Source: Ophiothrix spiculata
Lineage: Eukaryota; Echinodermata; Ophiuroidea; Amphilepidida; Ophiotrichidae
Assembly (NCBI GenBank): GCA_000969725.1
Contig: JXSR01S015524.1
Reading direction: 5' to 3' (one strand)
Length of the DNA: 27,869 nt
Position numbers and translations under genes: made by a program. Below are positions 1-10,707 of this stretch, piece by piece (the first letter of the stretch is position 1; the number at the start of each line of letters is the position of its first letter). Below the pieces are notes generated by a model that was given only the letters and a program-made list of their open reading frames with translations, was not told where the DNA came from and searched no databases.

Positions 1-137
1 AACACGCTTTACAAGTATGTGACGTGACACGTGTTCGTAATGAATAGAATAAAATGATGGCAATTGAAAGCTAAAGAAAATGATAGACAAAGTGTTAATA
101 TCATTAAAAATTGAATTGTTGAAGCGCTCTTCTGAAA
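1..137 (+). repeat. Direct repeat, copy 1
   Basis: This segment is closely matched by 638-770 in the same orientation. Shared words include GTGACGTGAC, TGTAATGAATAGAATA, GAAAGCTAAAGAAA and TGAAGCG.TCTTCT. The start is cut by the window edge. No coding potential is seen. The spacing of about 640 bp suggests two units of a longer, decayed tandem repeat. Confidence 0.75.
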
Positions 138-637
138 GTGTCCTTTTTTTCCTCGCTCTAGACAATATCTTTTGTTTTTTTATACATTCGTCACCGTACG
201 CTGGTTATCGTCATAGTGAGAGGCAGCCGTAACTAATTTATACAATTTTGATAACTAAACTCCTGTCTTAACCACAAAGCTCCACTGGAACAGAGTTCTA
301 ACAAGACTTTTTGCCATATATTGCATCAATCTTTTGGAATATCAAAAATATAATAACAGTGTTTGTTTGAGATAAACGCAAACGACCTTTTAGAATTAAT
401 TAGTATAATGCCTTCCTACATGTCCTATGAATCCTCCAGTTGGACCATAGCTAACGAGGTAATCTCAATTTTATGTGAGAATAAAATGTTGCATCATTAT
501 TACTGTATGACATTTAATGAAAAATATGTGATATATGACAGAGTTCGTAGAGCTCAATATATACCTCCATCTTGCGTTTCAAGATTCTGATATTTTCACA
601 ATCAGTAACCGCAGTGTAGTAGCATCGGGTTTCTTGT
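138..637. other. AT-rich spacer between direct repeats
   Basis: No gene is recognised. A 75-codon frame at 363-590 begins inside AT-rich sequence, has no recognisable domain and has no matching frame in the second repeat unit, so I do not call it a gene. Confidence 0.5.
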
Positions 638-770
638 AAACACGTTTACATTTCAACAAGTCTGTGACGTGACCCGTGTTTGTAATGAATAGAATAGAAA
701 GCTAAAGAAAGTGATTTTTAAAGTCAAAATATCATTAAATATTGAACTGTTGAAGCGATCTTCTAAAAAT
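638..770 (+). repeat. Direct repeat, copy 2
   Basis: Second copy of the segment at 1-137. It differs by scattered substitutions and by loss of a short stretch (about 15 bases after AATAGAATA). The level of divergence suggests an old duplication. Confidence 0.75.
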
Positions 771-2144
771 TGTTTTATATTTATCTCCCGTTCAAGGTTG
801 ATAAAATATAACGTGACCAAAGCTGTGTGAAATATATCCCTTTAGGATCAGTAAAGAAAGAAAATAAAACCATATGCCACCTGCAAATCAAAATATTATG
901 ATGGAAAAATAACATTAATATTACAAAAATGATATTTTTGACTAGTGCTGATTTAATATTAAAATAATACTAGACAATTGAAAGAAAACTGTACACAAAC
1001 ATTCAACTAAAAAATAAGATGAATATAGGACTGGGTTTTGATGACTATATTACTGACTATACTGTCGTTGAAATGTTTTTTATTTTTATTTCTTTATTAT
1101 TTATTCTTAATCGGACATTATGTTATCGAGATATAGAGAACAATAAGTTTGGTTGATATTAACATTACAAAAATCTTGTTTTAAATGTCACATGTGAAAA
1201 TCCTGCGGAAAAGTGTATTTTGTCTTGCGGAAAGGGCATATTTTCTCACAACAATATATTAATACTTTAGTATCGATTTTCTTATTTATCGCAAAAATAG
1301 AATCGTTTCGTTAAATTAGAAATAAAAGTATATAAGAGAAAGAAAGTACTAGTAACAATTCAAACCGTTTTAAAGTGATATAATGTAAAGGCCACAATAA
1401 TTTGAGAATCCATGATTTCAGAAAGAAAAAAATTATCTCGAATAGTATTTTTTATTTAGTCGTTTCCTTAACGTCATTGCTTGTGCAAGTTTTAAAAAGG
1501 TTAATGGAATGAAATTGATGGTGAAAATAGATTCAGCATACGTATTATCGTTAACAAATCCTCAAAAATTTTCCAAGTTTATAATTTACATTGCTTCATC
1601 AAATCAAAGAAGAGGAAGTAAATACAAAAATCAAACAATGAAAGCAAAGTCAACACCACATACAATTTAAAGTGGAATTTTTCTTTGAAATAATGGTCGG
1701 AAGATTTGTCAAAACAGATTTCGAATAATTATTTGATCCATTAATCAAAATTAGTATGACCATGTAACTATTATCTATACAATTTCATACTCTTCCTTAG
1801 CAGGGCGTGTTAAATCCCCTCTTAATGGAAATAATCATACCAAATAAATGATGCCATGTGTTTCCATGTAATTGTTCCTACGTCTTCAATCTTGTCAATC
1901 TACTTGTAGCAACTTATCTTTTGTGTATACTGCAATATTTTTGTACTTATTTACTAATATCATCAACAAAATCCCGCGGAATTGTCAGGTTTCTTCTCAT
2001 TTTTTTCTATTCTTTTTATATGGTACATTTTAAAATGCCAAGATTTTAAGGGCGCAATACAAATACGATGGATTTATGACGTCATACGGTGGAGGTGTAA
2101 CACGTTTTGTACCAAGAAAGGAAGTTCAAAAGGCTTTAAAATGA
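771..2144. other. AT-rich DNA, no recognisable feature
   Basis: The stretch is low-GC with many short A and T runs. Overlapping frames at 1858-2260 are short (63 and 92 codons), of skewed composition, and show no motif. I see no splice-bounded exon, RNA gene or terminal repeat that I can support. Confidence 0.5.
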
Positions 2145-2215
2145 TCATGTACGAGTTCAATACCTTAAATATCAGGAGGAGGAGGAAGAACTCGAAACAT
2201 TTAACTGAAAAAAAA
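2145..2215 (+). repeat. Partial copy of the tandem-unit segment
   Basis: The words GAGTTCAATACC, AATATCAGGAGGAGGAGG and ACATTTAACTGAAA match the segment at 3449-3500 of the downstream array (GAGTTCAATTC, AATATCAGGAAGAGG, ACATTGAACTGAAA). This looks like the left edge of that array, cut off by a poly-A run and the palindromic-motif region that follows. Confidence 0.65.
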
Positions 2216-2234
2216 AAAAAAAATTGGTCCTATA

Positions 2235-2510
2235 ATGCTCCAGAAAAATATTTGACTTAATATTCAATTGAAGTATATGCTCCGGGAGTATGTTTAACTT
2301 AGAATGCTCCAGGAGCATATTGACAAACACACGTTCCTGGAGCATGGTTCTGATTCAAAATGCTTCTGGAGAGTGGTTCTAAGGCAAACACGTTTTGGGC
2401 ATATTTGTCAAATATACTTCAAGAGCATATTTAGTTTAATTAAACATGAGCCTAGGCATATACTTCAGCTGACAAAAGTATACTTTTGATATGCCCCAAA
2501 ACCATTATGC
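2235..2510. repeat. Cluster of TGCTCCAGGAGCA-like palindromic motifs
   Basis: A short self-complementary motif recurs in exact and decayed forms: TGCTCCGGGAGTA near 2279, TGCTCCAGGAGCA near 2325, GTTCCTGGAGCA near 2333, TGCTTCTGGAGAG near 2361, and TACTTCAAGAGCAT near 2415. Spacers are irregular (about 20-60 bases), so this is not a simple microsatellite. It interrupts the first unit of the tandem array. Function is unknown. Confidence 0.6.
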
Positions 2511-2705
2511 TACGGTGGGGCTAAAATCGTACAAAAGCGTTTCAACACGCACCCACCCCGCCCACTCATAGGAATCATAGGAAATGTTGCAAATTGGTTT
2601 GATGAAAGAAAGCATTAGACTTCTCTCTGTGTTTTTTTTTTCTATCTCCACAAATAACACGCTAGGTTTTTTTTATGAAAATTTCTAACAAATCCAACAG
2701 ATTGT

Positions 2706-3691
2706 GCTGCTGTCAGCTCTGATCATTTTTATGCCTGACAAGTTATTTCGCTCTCGAATGACAGTTGATACTAAAACGGCCAATTATGTTAGAAACTGAT
2801 TTTGAATATAATTTTACAGCACACGATATTGAATATATACATGTTATAGAAAGGCTCAAAATGATTACTATGTTACTGTCATGAAAGATGAAATAATAAA
2901 TTGTGAAATAAATTTGTAAATCAAATCAATCAACAAGTTGTTGTTTTAGTATCAGTTTAAAAGCATGTGAAGCGCAGAACATGATCCACATTGTGATATA
3001 ATACCCCTTTATATCACTTCTGATTACACTTTGAATTATTTTCTGGAAAAAGTTCAGTTTTTAAGATTTTATTAAAGCAATTTAGATTTTATAGTGTTCT
3101 AAGGCATTGCTGTATGCTTTTATTTGTAAAATGTACACGTAAACAATTTGTACCTACGAAATGAATGGCACCTGACATATTTATGAGCTTTTTGAGATTT
3201 CGTGTTAAAATGTTTGAAGGCTTTGATTAGAGTAAACAATGTCCCTATAAGTTTTGATTGACCATGCACTTATTAATTGTAGTTATTTGCCAATCTAATG
3301 CAATTTGATAAAAAGCTTTAACCTTTAGAAGCACGACACGTCTATGGCCATGGATATTTTTTTATCTTATTATTCATTACATGTTGAACAACGGTATCAT
3401 GGTTAAAACGATAATAATAATAAAAACAAAGTGCTTGAATTATTAATGAGTTCAATTCTTTGAATATCAGGAAGAGGAAGAAAAAGAAACATTGAACTGA
3501 AAGCGACCTGTTATCACGACGTGTTAGATTGTAAAAGATATTTTATCTATAGAATAAATTAACGTGTTAGACTCGTTAAAGTTAAAAAGTCGTCATGTCA
3601 TTTTATTTGCGTACAATACCCATATCTATGTGTAACTTCCTCTCCTCAATCTATCTTAATAGATAGAATACCTTAAAAGTAAAACGATTTT
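2706..3691 (+). repeat. Tandem array unit 1 (~986 bp)
   Basis: I set the unit start arbitrarily at the recurring word GCTGCTGTCAG. Landmarks in order are GACAGTTGAT, CTGATTTTGAATATAAT, the words ACCTGACATATTTATGAGC and GACCATGCACTTATTAATTG, and the AATATCAGG.AGAGG segment. This is the most diverged unit, especially in its first 400 bases. No reading frame is conserved across units, so it is treated as non-coding. Confidence 0.85.
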
Positions 3692-4647
3692 GCTGCTGTC
3701 AGTTTATACTTGATAAGTTAATATCACATTCGCATGACAGTTGATGCCAAAAAACAAGTATCTTAGGGACTGATTTTGAATATAATTTCACAGCACATGA
3801 TATTGAATATATACATTTTGAGAGAGGCTTAAAATGTATTGTGTGTTTATAATATTAATGCAGATGAATAAAAGGTTTGTGAAATGAGATTGCAAATAAA
3901 TTAACAAGATATCATGTCAGGTTTAAGCTTTGAACCAGAGTACATGATTCAATATATCCCTTCAGATTACTCTGAGTACACTTTATTATTTTCATATTCT
4001 TGACGATTTGATTAGCCTGACACCTATGCCTGGCTGGCTGATAATACCTGACGTACTGTTGTATGCTGCTATTTGTAAAATGAGCACGCAAACACTTCGT
4101 ACCTATGACATAAATGGCACCTGACATATTTATGAGCTTTTTGAGATTTCGTGTTAAAATGTTTGAAGGCTTTGATTAGAGTAAACAATGTCTTTACAAG
4201 GTTGATTGACCATGCACTTATTAATTGTACTTATTTGTCAATCTAATGCAATGTGATAAAAAGCTGTACCCTTTTGAAGCACGACACGTCTATGGCCTTG
4301 GATATTGTTTTATCTTATTATTCATTACATGTCGAACAACGGTATCATGGTTAAAACGATTTTTCGACAAAAATAATAATAACAAAGTGCTTGAATAATT
4401 AACGAGTTCAATACTTTGAATATCAGGAAGAGGAAGAAAAAGAAACATTGAACTGAAAGCGACCTGTTATCACGACGTGTTAGATTGTAAAAGATATTTT
4501 ATCTATAGAATAAATTAACGTGTTAGACTCGTTAAAGTTAAAAAGTCGTCATGTCATTTTATTTGCGTACAATACCCATATCTATGTGTAACTTCCTCTC
4601 CTCAATCTATCTTAATAGATAGAATACCTTAAAAGTAAAACGATTTT
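3692..4647 (+). repeat. Tandem array unit 2 (956 bp)
   Basis: All landmarks of unit 1 are present in the same order. The segment crossing its upstream boundary (3461-3767) is identical to the one crossing its downstream boundary (4417-4723), at a constant 956-base offset. A minus-strand frame at 3912-4127 overlaps similar frames in unit 3, but it breaks between copies and has no recognised domain. Confidence 0.9.
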
Positions 4648-5593
4648 GCTGCTGTCAGTTTATACTTGATAAGTTAATATCACATTCGCATGACAGTTGA
4701 TGCCAAAAAACAAGTATCTTAGGAACTGATTTTGAATATAATTTCACAGCACACGATATTGAATATATACATTTTGAGAGGCTTAAAATGCATTTTTTGT
4801 TTATATACAATAAACACATACTTAATGCAGATAGAGCTATTTTTATGGTATGGATGGGATAATAATTATGTTCGTGAAATGAGATTGCAAATGAAATAAC
4901 AAGATATCGTGTGAGGATCAGTTTTCATGTGAACCAGAGTACATGATTCCCATTATACATCCCTTTAGATTAATTCGAAGTACACTTTTTGTCTTGATCA
5001 ATATTCTTGACAATTTGATAAGCCTGACACCTATACATGGCTGGCTGTTAATACCTGATGCACTGCTGTATGCTTTTATTTGTAAAATGTGCACGTAAAC
5101 ACTTAAATTTGTACCTATGACATAAATAGAACCTGACATATTTATGAGCTTTTTGATATTTTGTGTTAAAACGTTTGAAGGCTTTGATTAGAGCAAACAA
5201 TGTTTTTACAAGGTTTGATTGACCATGCACTTATTAATTGTAGTTATTTGTCAATCTAATGCAATGTGATAAAAAGCTTTAACCTTTTGAAGCACGACAC
5301 CTTTATGGCCTTGGATATTATTTTATCTTATTATTCATTACATGTGGAACAACGGTAACATGGTAAAAACGAGTTTTTTTCGATAATAATAATAAAGTTC
5401 TAGAACGGTTATTAACGAGTTCAATACTTTGAATATTAGGAGGAAGAAAAGGAAACTCTGAATTGAAATCGATCTGTTAAAGTTCACATCTCATCATTGT
5501 ATTTGCGTAAAAATACTCATATCTATGTGTGACTTCCCCTTCTCAATCTATCTAAGTAGATAGAATACCTTCAAACCAATCTTGAACGATTAC
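4648..5593 (+). repeat. Tandem array unit 3 (~946 bp)
   Basis: Same landmark order as unit 2. Its junction with unit 4 has lost about 75 bases relative to the unit 1/2 and 2/3 junctions (missing the stretch around TTATCACGACGTGTTAGA). An extra segment near 4795-4860 is specific to this copy. Confidence 0.9.
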
Positions 5594-6145
5594 GTTGCTG
5601 TCAGTTTACGTTTGACAAATTCATATCGCATCGCATGACAGTTTATACAAAAGACAAGTATCTTAGGAACTGATTTTGAATATAATTTCACATTTATAAA
5701 ATTAATGCAGATAGAGATGAATAAAAGGTTTGTGAAATAGGATTGCAAATGAAATAACAAGATATCGTGCCAGGATTAAGCTGTGAACCAGAGTACATGA
5801 TTCACATAATATATCCCTTTAGATTACTCTGAGTACCTTTATCATTTTCATATTCTTGACAATTTGATTAGCCTGACACCTATGCCTGGCTGGCTGATAA
5901 TACCTGACGTACTGATGTATGCTTTTATTTGTAAAATGTACACGTAAACACTTTGTACCTTTGACATAAATAGCACCTGACATATTTATGAGATTTTTGA
6001 GATTTCGTGTTAAAATGTTTGAAGGCTTTGACTAGAGCAAACAATGTCTTTACAAGGTTTGATTGACCATGCACTTATTAATTGTAGTTATTTGCCAATC
6101 TAATGCAATGTGATAAAAAGCTTCAACCTTCCGAAATTGCCTTGG
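5594..6145 (+). repeat. Tandem array unit 4 (truncated, ~550 bp)
   Basis: The unit matches the array up to AAAAAGCTTCAACCTTCCGAA and GCCTTGGATGTC, then similarity stops. An internal deletion removes the CACGATATTGAATATATACA part. This is the right edge of the array. Confidence 0.85.
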
Positions 6146-7512
6146 ATGTCTTAAAGAGTATTGATGTAGCACAATTGTAAAGCGAGCTTTTTTGTAAATA
6201 AATTATAATAAATGTGACACACCACATCGAACTTAAGATGGAGATATTTTATACTACTTAAAAAATATATACAAGGAATTGAAATAAGATGTTGTTTTTG
6301 AAAATGGGCCTTCAGTTTAGGAGATGAAAAAGGCATAACATAATGCTTTTGTTTTGTTTTCTTTTTTTGTTCACGTTTAATTTGCTTGTACCTCTACATT
6401 TGCTTAGCCGAAAACTTGTCCCTTTCATGTGTTATGACAATGGACTTTTTCAAAATCCATTCGGAAACCTCTGGAACATTGATCACATAGCCATTTTTTC
6501 AACCAATCATGTACAAGCTCATTAGTATGCACGATTTTGTCAACAAAATTGTCCGAAAATTCCTTCGCATTTCAGTGCAATAAAAATGAAAAATAAATAG
6601 AACCAGACCCATACATTATTAGATACACTAATTCTGAACAACCTTTGGCTGATGGTACCATAAGCAAAGAGTGAAATTTCCATTTGAAATCGGCTGATTA
6701 AGCTTAAGATTTCAAGTCACATCAGGGCGATCACACTACAAGTGACTCTTTAGTGCTAACGCTAATTACAAGTTCGAATTTGTACGTAACCAGTTAACGA
6801 GAACGCGAACTTAACATTCTTGTTATTGTGCTGAAGAGTCACTTTTTCTGTTGGCATTTACCGGAAAGTGTAAAATCAGCTTCGGAAATTCTCAGAGCGT
6901 CGTGTTTTGAAAAGGTCTATTACAGTCTCCACATTCATACATTCTACAATAAAGAAAGAAGAATAAACTTGAAATTGCTTAGAATTAAGTTTTTCCTAAA
7001 TATTTGAAAGATACGTGGTATTAACTCATTACGTACTTTACGTCTCAGCTGGGAAGAGAAAAACTAAAGGTCTCAGTGACCAAGTAAATCAGTATATACT
7101 AATATTTTAAAATTTGTTTCTTAGCATGCCTGTAATGGGCTTGTTGTGTACTCCTAATTCCAAAGATAGTTACCTGAAATAATGCTGTTAAATTATGCTC
7201 CCATGTGGTTTGAACCTCACTGGGACTGGTTGAGCCCCCTTTCGACCATATTAAAATATGTTTCTTGCTCTACAGCACTTTGTAACCTATGGTGTTTTCA
7301 AGTTACGTTTAACAACAATTGCCCAATTTAGTTAATTTCTGCTTTTATTGTCTCAATACACTTAAATATTCCATTTTGAATGGTAAAAAGTGACTCTTTT
7401 GGTTTTGTTGATATTGGTTTTGTTATATAGACATTTTGATTCTATTTTGACAAAATAGTTTAATCAAACAAGTGTTGCGAATGAATGTTCTTATACGTGT
7501 TGGTAGAATTCA
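6146..7512. other. Non-coding spacer, AT-rich
   Basis: No gene is recognised. Two 60-61 codon frames (6151-6336 minus, 6343-6525 plus) are low-complexity or hydrophobic by composition and lack any motif. The only structure I can support is the small inverted repeat listed at 6741-6843. Confidence 0.5.
6741..6843. repeat. Short inverted repeat (hairpin-like element)
   Basis: AGTGACTCTTTAGTGC at 6741-6756 is matched in inverse orientation by 6828-6843, whose reverse complement is AGTGACTCTTCAGCAC (14 of 16). The same word, AAAAGTGACTCTT, recurs alone near 7385. It may be a foldback element of about 100 bp, but no clear target duplication is seen. Confidence 0.5.
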
Positions 7513-7740
7513 TCAATATTTGTTAAAACTGGTCAACAACACTTACTTTTTATGACTATATTTCAGTGATACCCATCACCGTCCTCAGCGTTCTAATTCT
7601 GAGTTCCAACTGATCCTCCTCTGAATCTCGCCGTAGATGGCGTCCTAGATGACGGTATTTCCAGAAGAGAATCGTAGTTTGATGAAAGTTCGCGCCCCCC
7701 GTCTCTATTTAGGATGGGGCTGGTCTCTTTCTTGATGTAG
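7513..7740 (-). mobile_element. Penelope-like element 3' end, left inverted arm
   Basis: This arm is an inverted copy of 7892-8108, with 7741-7891 as an unpaired centre. Read on the minus strand it holds the end of a GIY-YIG-type coding region, a stop codon at 7593-7595, then a 3' tail with a hammerhead-like motif. Inverted or tandem terminal copies are a known habit of Penelope-like elements. The arms have diverged, so the event is not recent. Confidence 0.65.
7554..7588 (-). ncRNA. Hammerhead ribozyme-like motif in Penelope 3' tail (left arm)
   Basis: The minus strand reads CTGAGGA, then a helix GGTGAT/ATCACT with loop GGGT, then GAAA, a very short helix III region (TATAG) and TC. This order (CUGANGA, stem II, GAAA, stem III, UH) matches the hammerhead core, and hammerheads are known in Penelope-like elements just after the coding region. 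Weak points: one unpaired C beside stem II, and no convincing stem I from the flanks. Self-cleavage is therefore uncertain. Confidence 0.4.
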
Positions 7741-7891
7741 ATAGCCTCTCTTATTTTCCGTGGTAAAAATTTGTCCTCCCTGCATAGCACAGATACGTTC
7801 TCAAGATCTGGTTCATGTCCGGTTTTCTGACCATGCTCTGCTATGGCAGAGAGATTATAAGCGGTTTTAGCGGTGTGTTCTTTAAGGCATT
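7593..7891 (-). pseudogene. Penelope-like element C-terminal fragment (GIY-YIG endonuclease end)
   Basis: The minus-strand frame stays open for about 99 codons to a TAG at 7593-7595. It reads through AIAEHGQKTGH, then a stretch ending REAIYIKKETSPILNRDGG, then SSNYDSLL. The order H...TGH, then R..REAI.I, then LNRDGG..L...YD is what I know from the C-terminal GIY-YIG nuclease of Penelope-like retroelements, where it cuts target DNA for reverse transcription. Reverse transcriptase and the GIY-YIG start are absent: upstream the sequence runs into the inverted arm at 7892. It is thus a 5'-truncated relic, not a gene. A related non-LTR end is less likely. Confidence 0.65.
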
Positions 7892-8108
7892 CTACATCAA
7901 GAAAGAGACCAGCCCCACCCTAAATAGAGAGAGGGGCGCGAACTTTCATCAATCTACGATTCTCTTCTGGAAATACCGTCATCTAGGACGCCATCTACGG
8001 CGAGATTCAGATGGAACTCAGAAGTAGAACGCTGAGGACGGTGATGGGTATCACTGAAATATACGTCATAAAAAGTAAGTGTTGTTGATCAGTTTTAACC
8101 ATTATTGA
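7892..8108 (+). pseudogene. Penelope-like element 3' end, right inverted arm (frameshifted)
   Basis: Plus-strand inverted copy of 7513-7740. It opens with YIKKETSPTLNRE and then loses the frame through a one-base difference near the NRDGG position, so the downstream protein matches the left arm only in another frame. The 3' tail, including the hammerhead-like motif, is kept. Similarity to the left arm fades near 8108. Confidence 0.65.
8032..8067 (+). ncRNA. Hammerhead ribozyme-like motif (right arm)
   Basis: Same motif as 7554-7588 on the opposite strand: CTGAGGA, GGTGAT-GGGT-ATCACT, GAAA, then TATACGTC. It differs from the left arm by one extra base before GTC. Stem II is preserved base for base in both diverged arms. 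Stem I is again not evident. Confidence 0.4.
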
Positions 8109-8532
8109 CAAACAAGTGTTGTTTATATAGCAAAATACATTAAAACAAATGTGAACATCAATATCTATATATAATTAGCAGACAATTTATTACGCGGCCA
8201 CCGTCGTCTGATTATAAAATATTGAACACTGTGTGCATCAGAGTATCTAATCGCAGTAATGAAAGGGAGGTGGAGAAAGGAAAAGCTCCTCTCCCAGCAC
8301 TTTGCAAAATACCAGAAGGCGTGACGAGTGGTTGGACAAGAGGGTAAAGTACCTCCTCTAAACCTCAAAGAAAAATAATGTACCTCAAGGTACATTGGGA
8401 GAATTTGGGATCAGTAGTCCTAATATACATGTCTTTAAAACCCAAATTTTAGGAAATCTAAATTTTTTAAAAATCAAGTTGAATAACTTTTATAAAGAGA
8501 TATTCTGCATCAAAATGTGCTTATATCAGCGA
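8109..8532. other. Non-coding spacer
   Basis: No gene is recognised. A 76-codon minus frame (8165-8395) shows no domain. A small hairpin ATGTACC-TCAA-GGTACAT lies at about 8378-8395, followed by no obvious T-tract. Confidence 0.4.
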
Positions 8533-9385
8533 ACAATTCTGCCCCTCCAAGGCAAAAGGGCCTAACTGACATTTTTGTCAAAATTGAGTTATGCATATAT
8601 TATGAATAAGCACATCATAATACACCTGTTTAACTAAAAATTATTCTATTTTTGTAATATTAATTAGCATTAATTAATATGTCAAATGGACCTAACTGAA
8701 ACAAAATCTCCCCTCGACCAAGGCAAAAGGGCTTAATTATATCATGAGTGATTTATATGTAGCACAGTCATAGTGGTTATTGATTAAAAGACAACATTTA
8801 AGTTTTAAAAATCAATCAGCTATTATTTGTCAGTCCCATTGACCATAATTTAATTGATTTATTGGCGTGGGTACACAGGGACCTCAAAGACACAACACAA
8901 TCTTGTTACTGTTGACCATGGCAAAAGGGCCTAATTGTAAATTAGCATTGCAAAAAATATAAAGAACAATTTTATTTTTTTTCTTGAATTATTGCTGATT
9001 TAAGTGCATAAAATGCTACAATATGGAACAGTTTTCTACTTTTAAACATAAATCAATACACAAATACCAAAATAACATGTTGTAAGTATATGATGTTTTT
9101 AATTTAGTCCATTTTGTATTGTAATCACTCCTATACTTATCAGTAAAAAAACATAGCAAAAGGGCCTAACTCACACATTTTGAACAAAAATAATGAAAAT
9201 ATAACATTTTGTCAAAAATGTTAATTGCACATTTAAGGACAAGTAAATGATTTATTGAAATGAGATATATTCATATTCATTCAACAAAACATATTTTTAG
9301 GCTTAATGAAAAACACGTTTTCATCAATATCTCAAAAACATCACATTGTCAGTTAGGCCCTTTTGCCTTGGAGGGGCAGAATTGT
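8533..9385. mobile_element. 853 bp non-autonomous element with perfect 38 bp TIRs
   Basis: The first 38 bases (8533-8570, beginning ACAATTCTGCCCCTCCAAGG) are the exact reverse complement of 9348-9385. The core word GCAAAAGGGC(C/T)TAA recurs inside near 8722, 8921 and 9155, as subterminal-type repeats. No transposase is encoded; the frame at 9260-9604 runs through the right TIR and is not a gene. I could not identify a clear target duplication (ATCAGCG left, ATCGGTG right are only similar), so the superfamily is unassigned. Confidence 0.8.
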
Positions 9386-9955
9386 CATCGGTGTTTATCT
9401 GAACTTGCATATTGCCTGGGAATATTGACGACATATATTACAGACGGCATAAAACTAATCTATATAATTTCAAAGGAAACGAAAAACTACCTGTTTCGCC
9501 GTAAACTGATGCTATCGTTAGTAAAAACCTGCTCACCCATATTTAAATTTTACAGGATCACATCAGTTCCTTTGTTAAGTGTATCAGATTCAAATACAAC
9601 TTGAACTTACAAGATTAGGCGGAATAATGAAATAATCTCTTTACATAATTGTTCTAAACTATAATGAAAGAACTGGGCTAAACCTTGTTTTTCGTTCATG
9701 TCTTAGCTATTTTTAAAACGTACGATAAACTATAAAAACAATTGAAGTCGGCGTGATGGATTTTGAAAAACACAAAATTCTCCGTCCATAATAAAATTTG
9801 TGACATTTCCCCCCTCATTTTGCAGAGGTCAGGAGGTCAGGCAGTCTTGTCCTAATTACAATAAGTGTTTACGGTTCGATGCCATATTGAGACCTTATTC
9901 TTTAACAATTAATGGACAATTTTCCAAGCAATATGCATGTTTGTAATGTTCTATT
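9386..9955. other. Non-coding spacer
   Basis: No gene, RNA or terminal repeat is recognised. A doubled AGGTCAGG word (AGGTCAGGAGGTCAGG near 9826-9841) is the only local repeat seen. Confidence 0.4.
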
Positions 9956-10009
9956 CTATTGTGTGCGTGTATTAATTTTTGTCATATCAAAGATTTTCGT
10001 CATATCCAT

Positions 10010-10330
10010 TGATAATCCCCGGGGGGGGGGGGGGGGTACTCACATATATAAGGTATACGGGGGGATGTGCCGCTGGAATGGGTCGCTTTTTCACAAAAAA
10101 ATCCCTAAACATGGGTCCCATTTTTTAGCACCAAACTCCCTAAACATGGGTCACATCTTCAAGAAAATACGCTAAATTTTGAAAAATCGGCCCATTTTTG
10201 GAGCAAAATCCCTAAACATGGGTGTACTTTTACTCAAAAATTACCCTTAAACATGGTATGGGTTCAACGGTCCCAGCCGCACACCCCCGTCCAGACCAAA
10301 GTTGAGTACCCCCACCCCCGGGTGATAATC
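10010..10330. mobile_element. 305 bp G/C-ended MITE with 8 bp target duplication (hAT-like)
   Basis: The element at 10018-10322 is flanked by TGATAATC on both sides (10010-10017, 10323-10330). Its ends are CCCGGGGG...GGTACTC and the inverse GAGTACC...CCCCCGGG. Inside, CCTAAACATGGGT is repeated about four times. The duplicated block at 16893 lacks the insertion and shows a single TGTTAATC site. An 8 bp duplication fits the hAT superfamily. The G-rich end and the 'AAACATGGGT' repeats resemble short elements I associate with marine invertebrate genomes. Confidence 0.85.
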
Positions 10331-10482
10331 ACGGAGGGTTTCCTAAAGCTTGTGTATGTGCATTTAAAGTGCTTTCATAAAATATTGTTCAATATGATGT
10401 AAATTTTAGTTATAGAGATTTGACAACCGGTTCTATACAAAAACAATATTTCAAGAAATAATAACCTATTCAAATAAAACAT

Positions 10483-10707
10483 GTGGCACGGCAGATATAT
10501 GGACTAAGTGAGTTTTGGAAAACCACTCTTCAATACGTCTTGAAACAACCAAACCAAAAAAGAATATATGTTGTTGTCTCCAATGTTGTTGGAACTGCAT
10601 TAAAAGCAAAACAACAGCAAAACAAAAGACAAAGACAAAAAAAAAAAAAAAACCGTCCCGCTCCCCGGAATCCCCTGACCGATGTTGTGTTGTCTGAAAG
10701 AAAATAG
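10483..10707. other. A-rich tract in duplicated block, no gene
   Basis: A purine-rich stretch ends in a run of about 16 A at 10637-10652, followed by a conserved CCGTCCCGCTCCCC. Three overlapping frames here are products of the A-run. The matching place in copy 2 holds a longer A-run and the assembly gap, so the tract length is unstable. Confidence 0.6.

Noticed and set aside
3912-5230. Similar minus-strand frames in tandem units 2 and 3 as a gene family
   Set aside because: The frames shift between units, and units 1 and 4 do not keep them; the similarity follows from the DNA repeat.
2706-6145. CRISPR-like or satellite array
   Set aside because: The units are about 950 bp and diverged, with no short repeats and unique spacers; the genome is eukaryotic in character.
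9260-9604. 114-codon plus frame
   Set aside because: It begins inside the 853 bp element, crosses its right TIR and runs into flanking DNA, with no domain.
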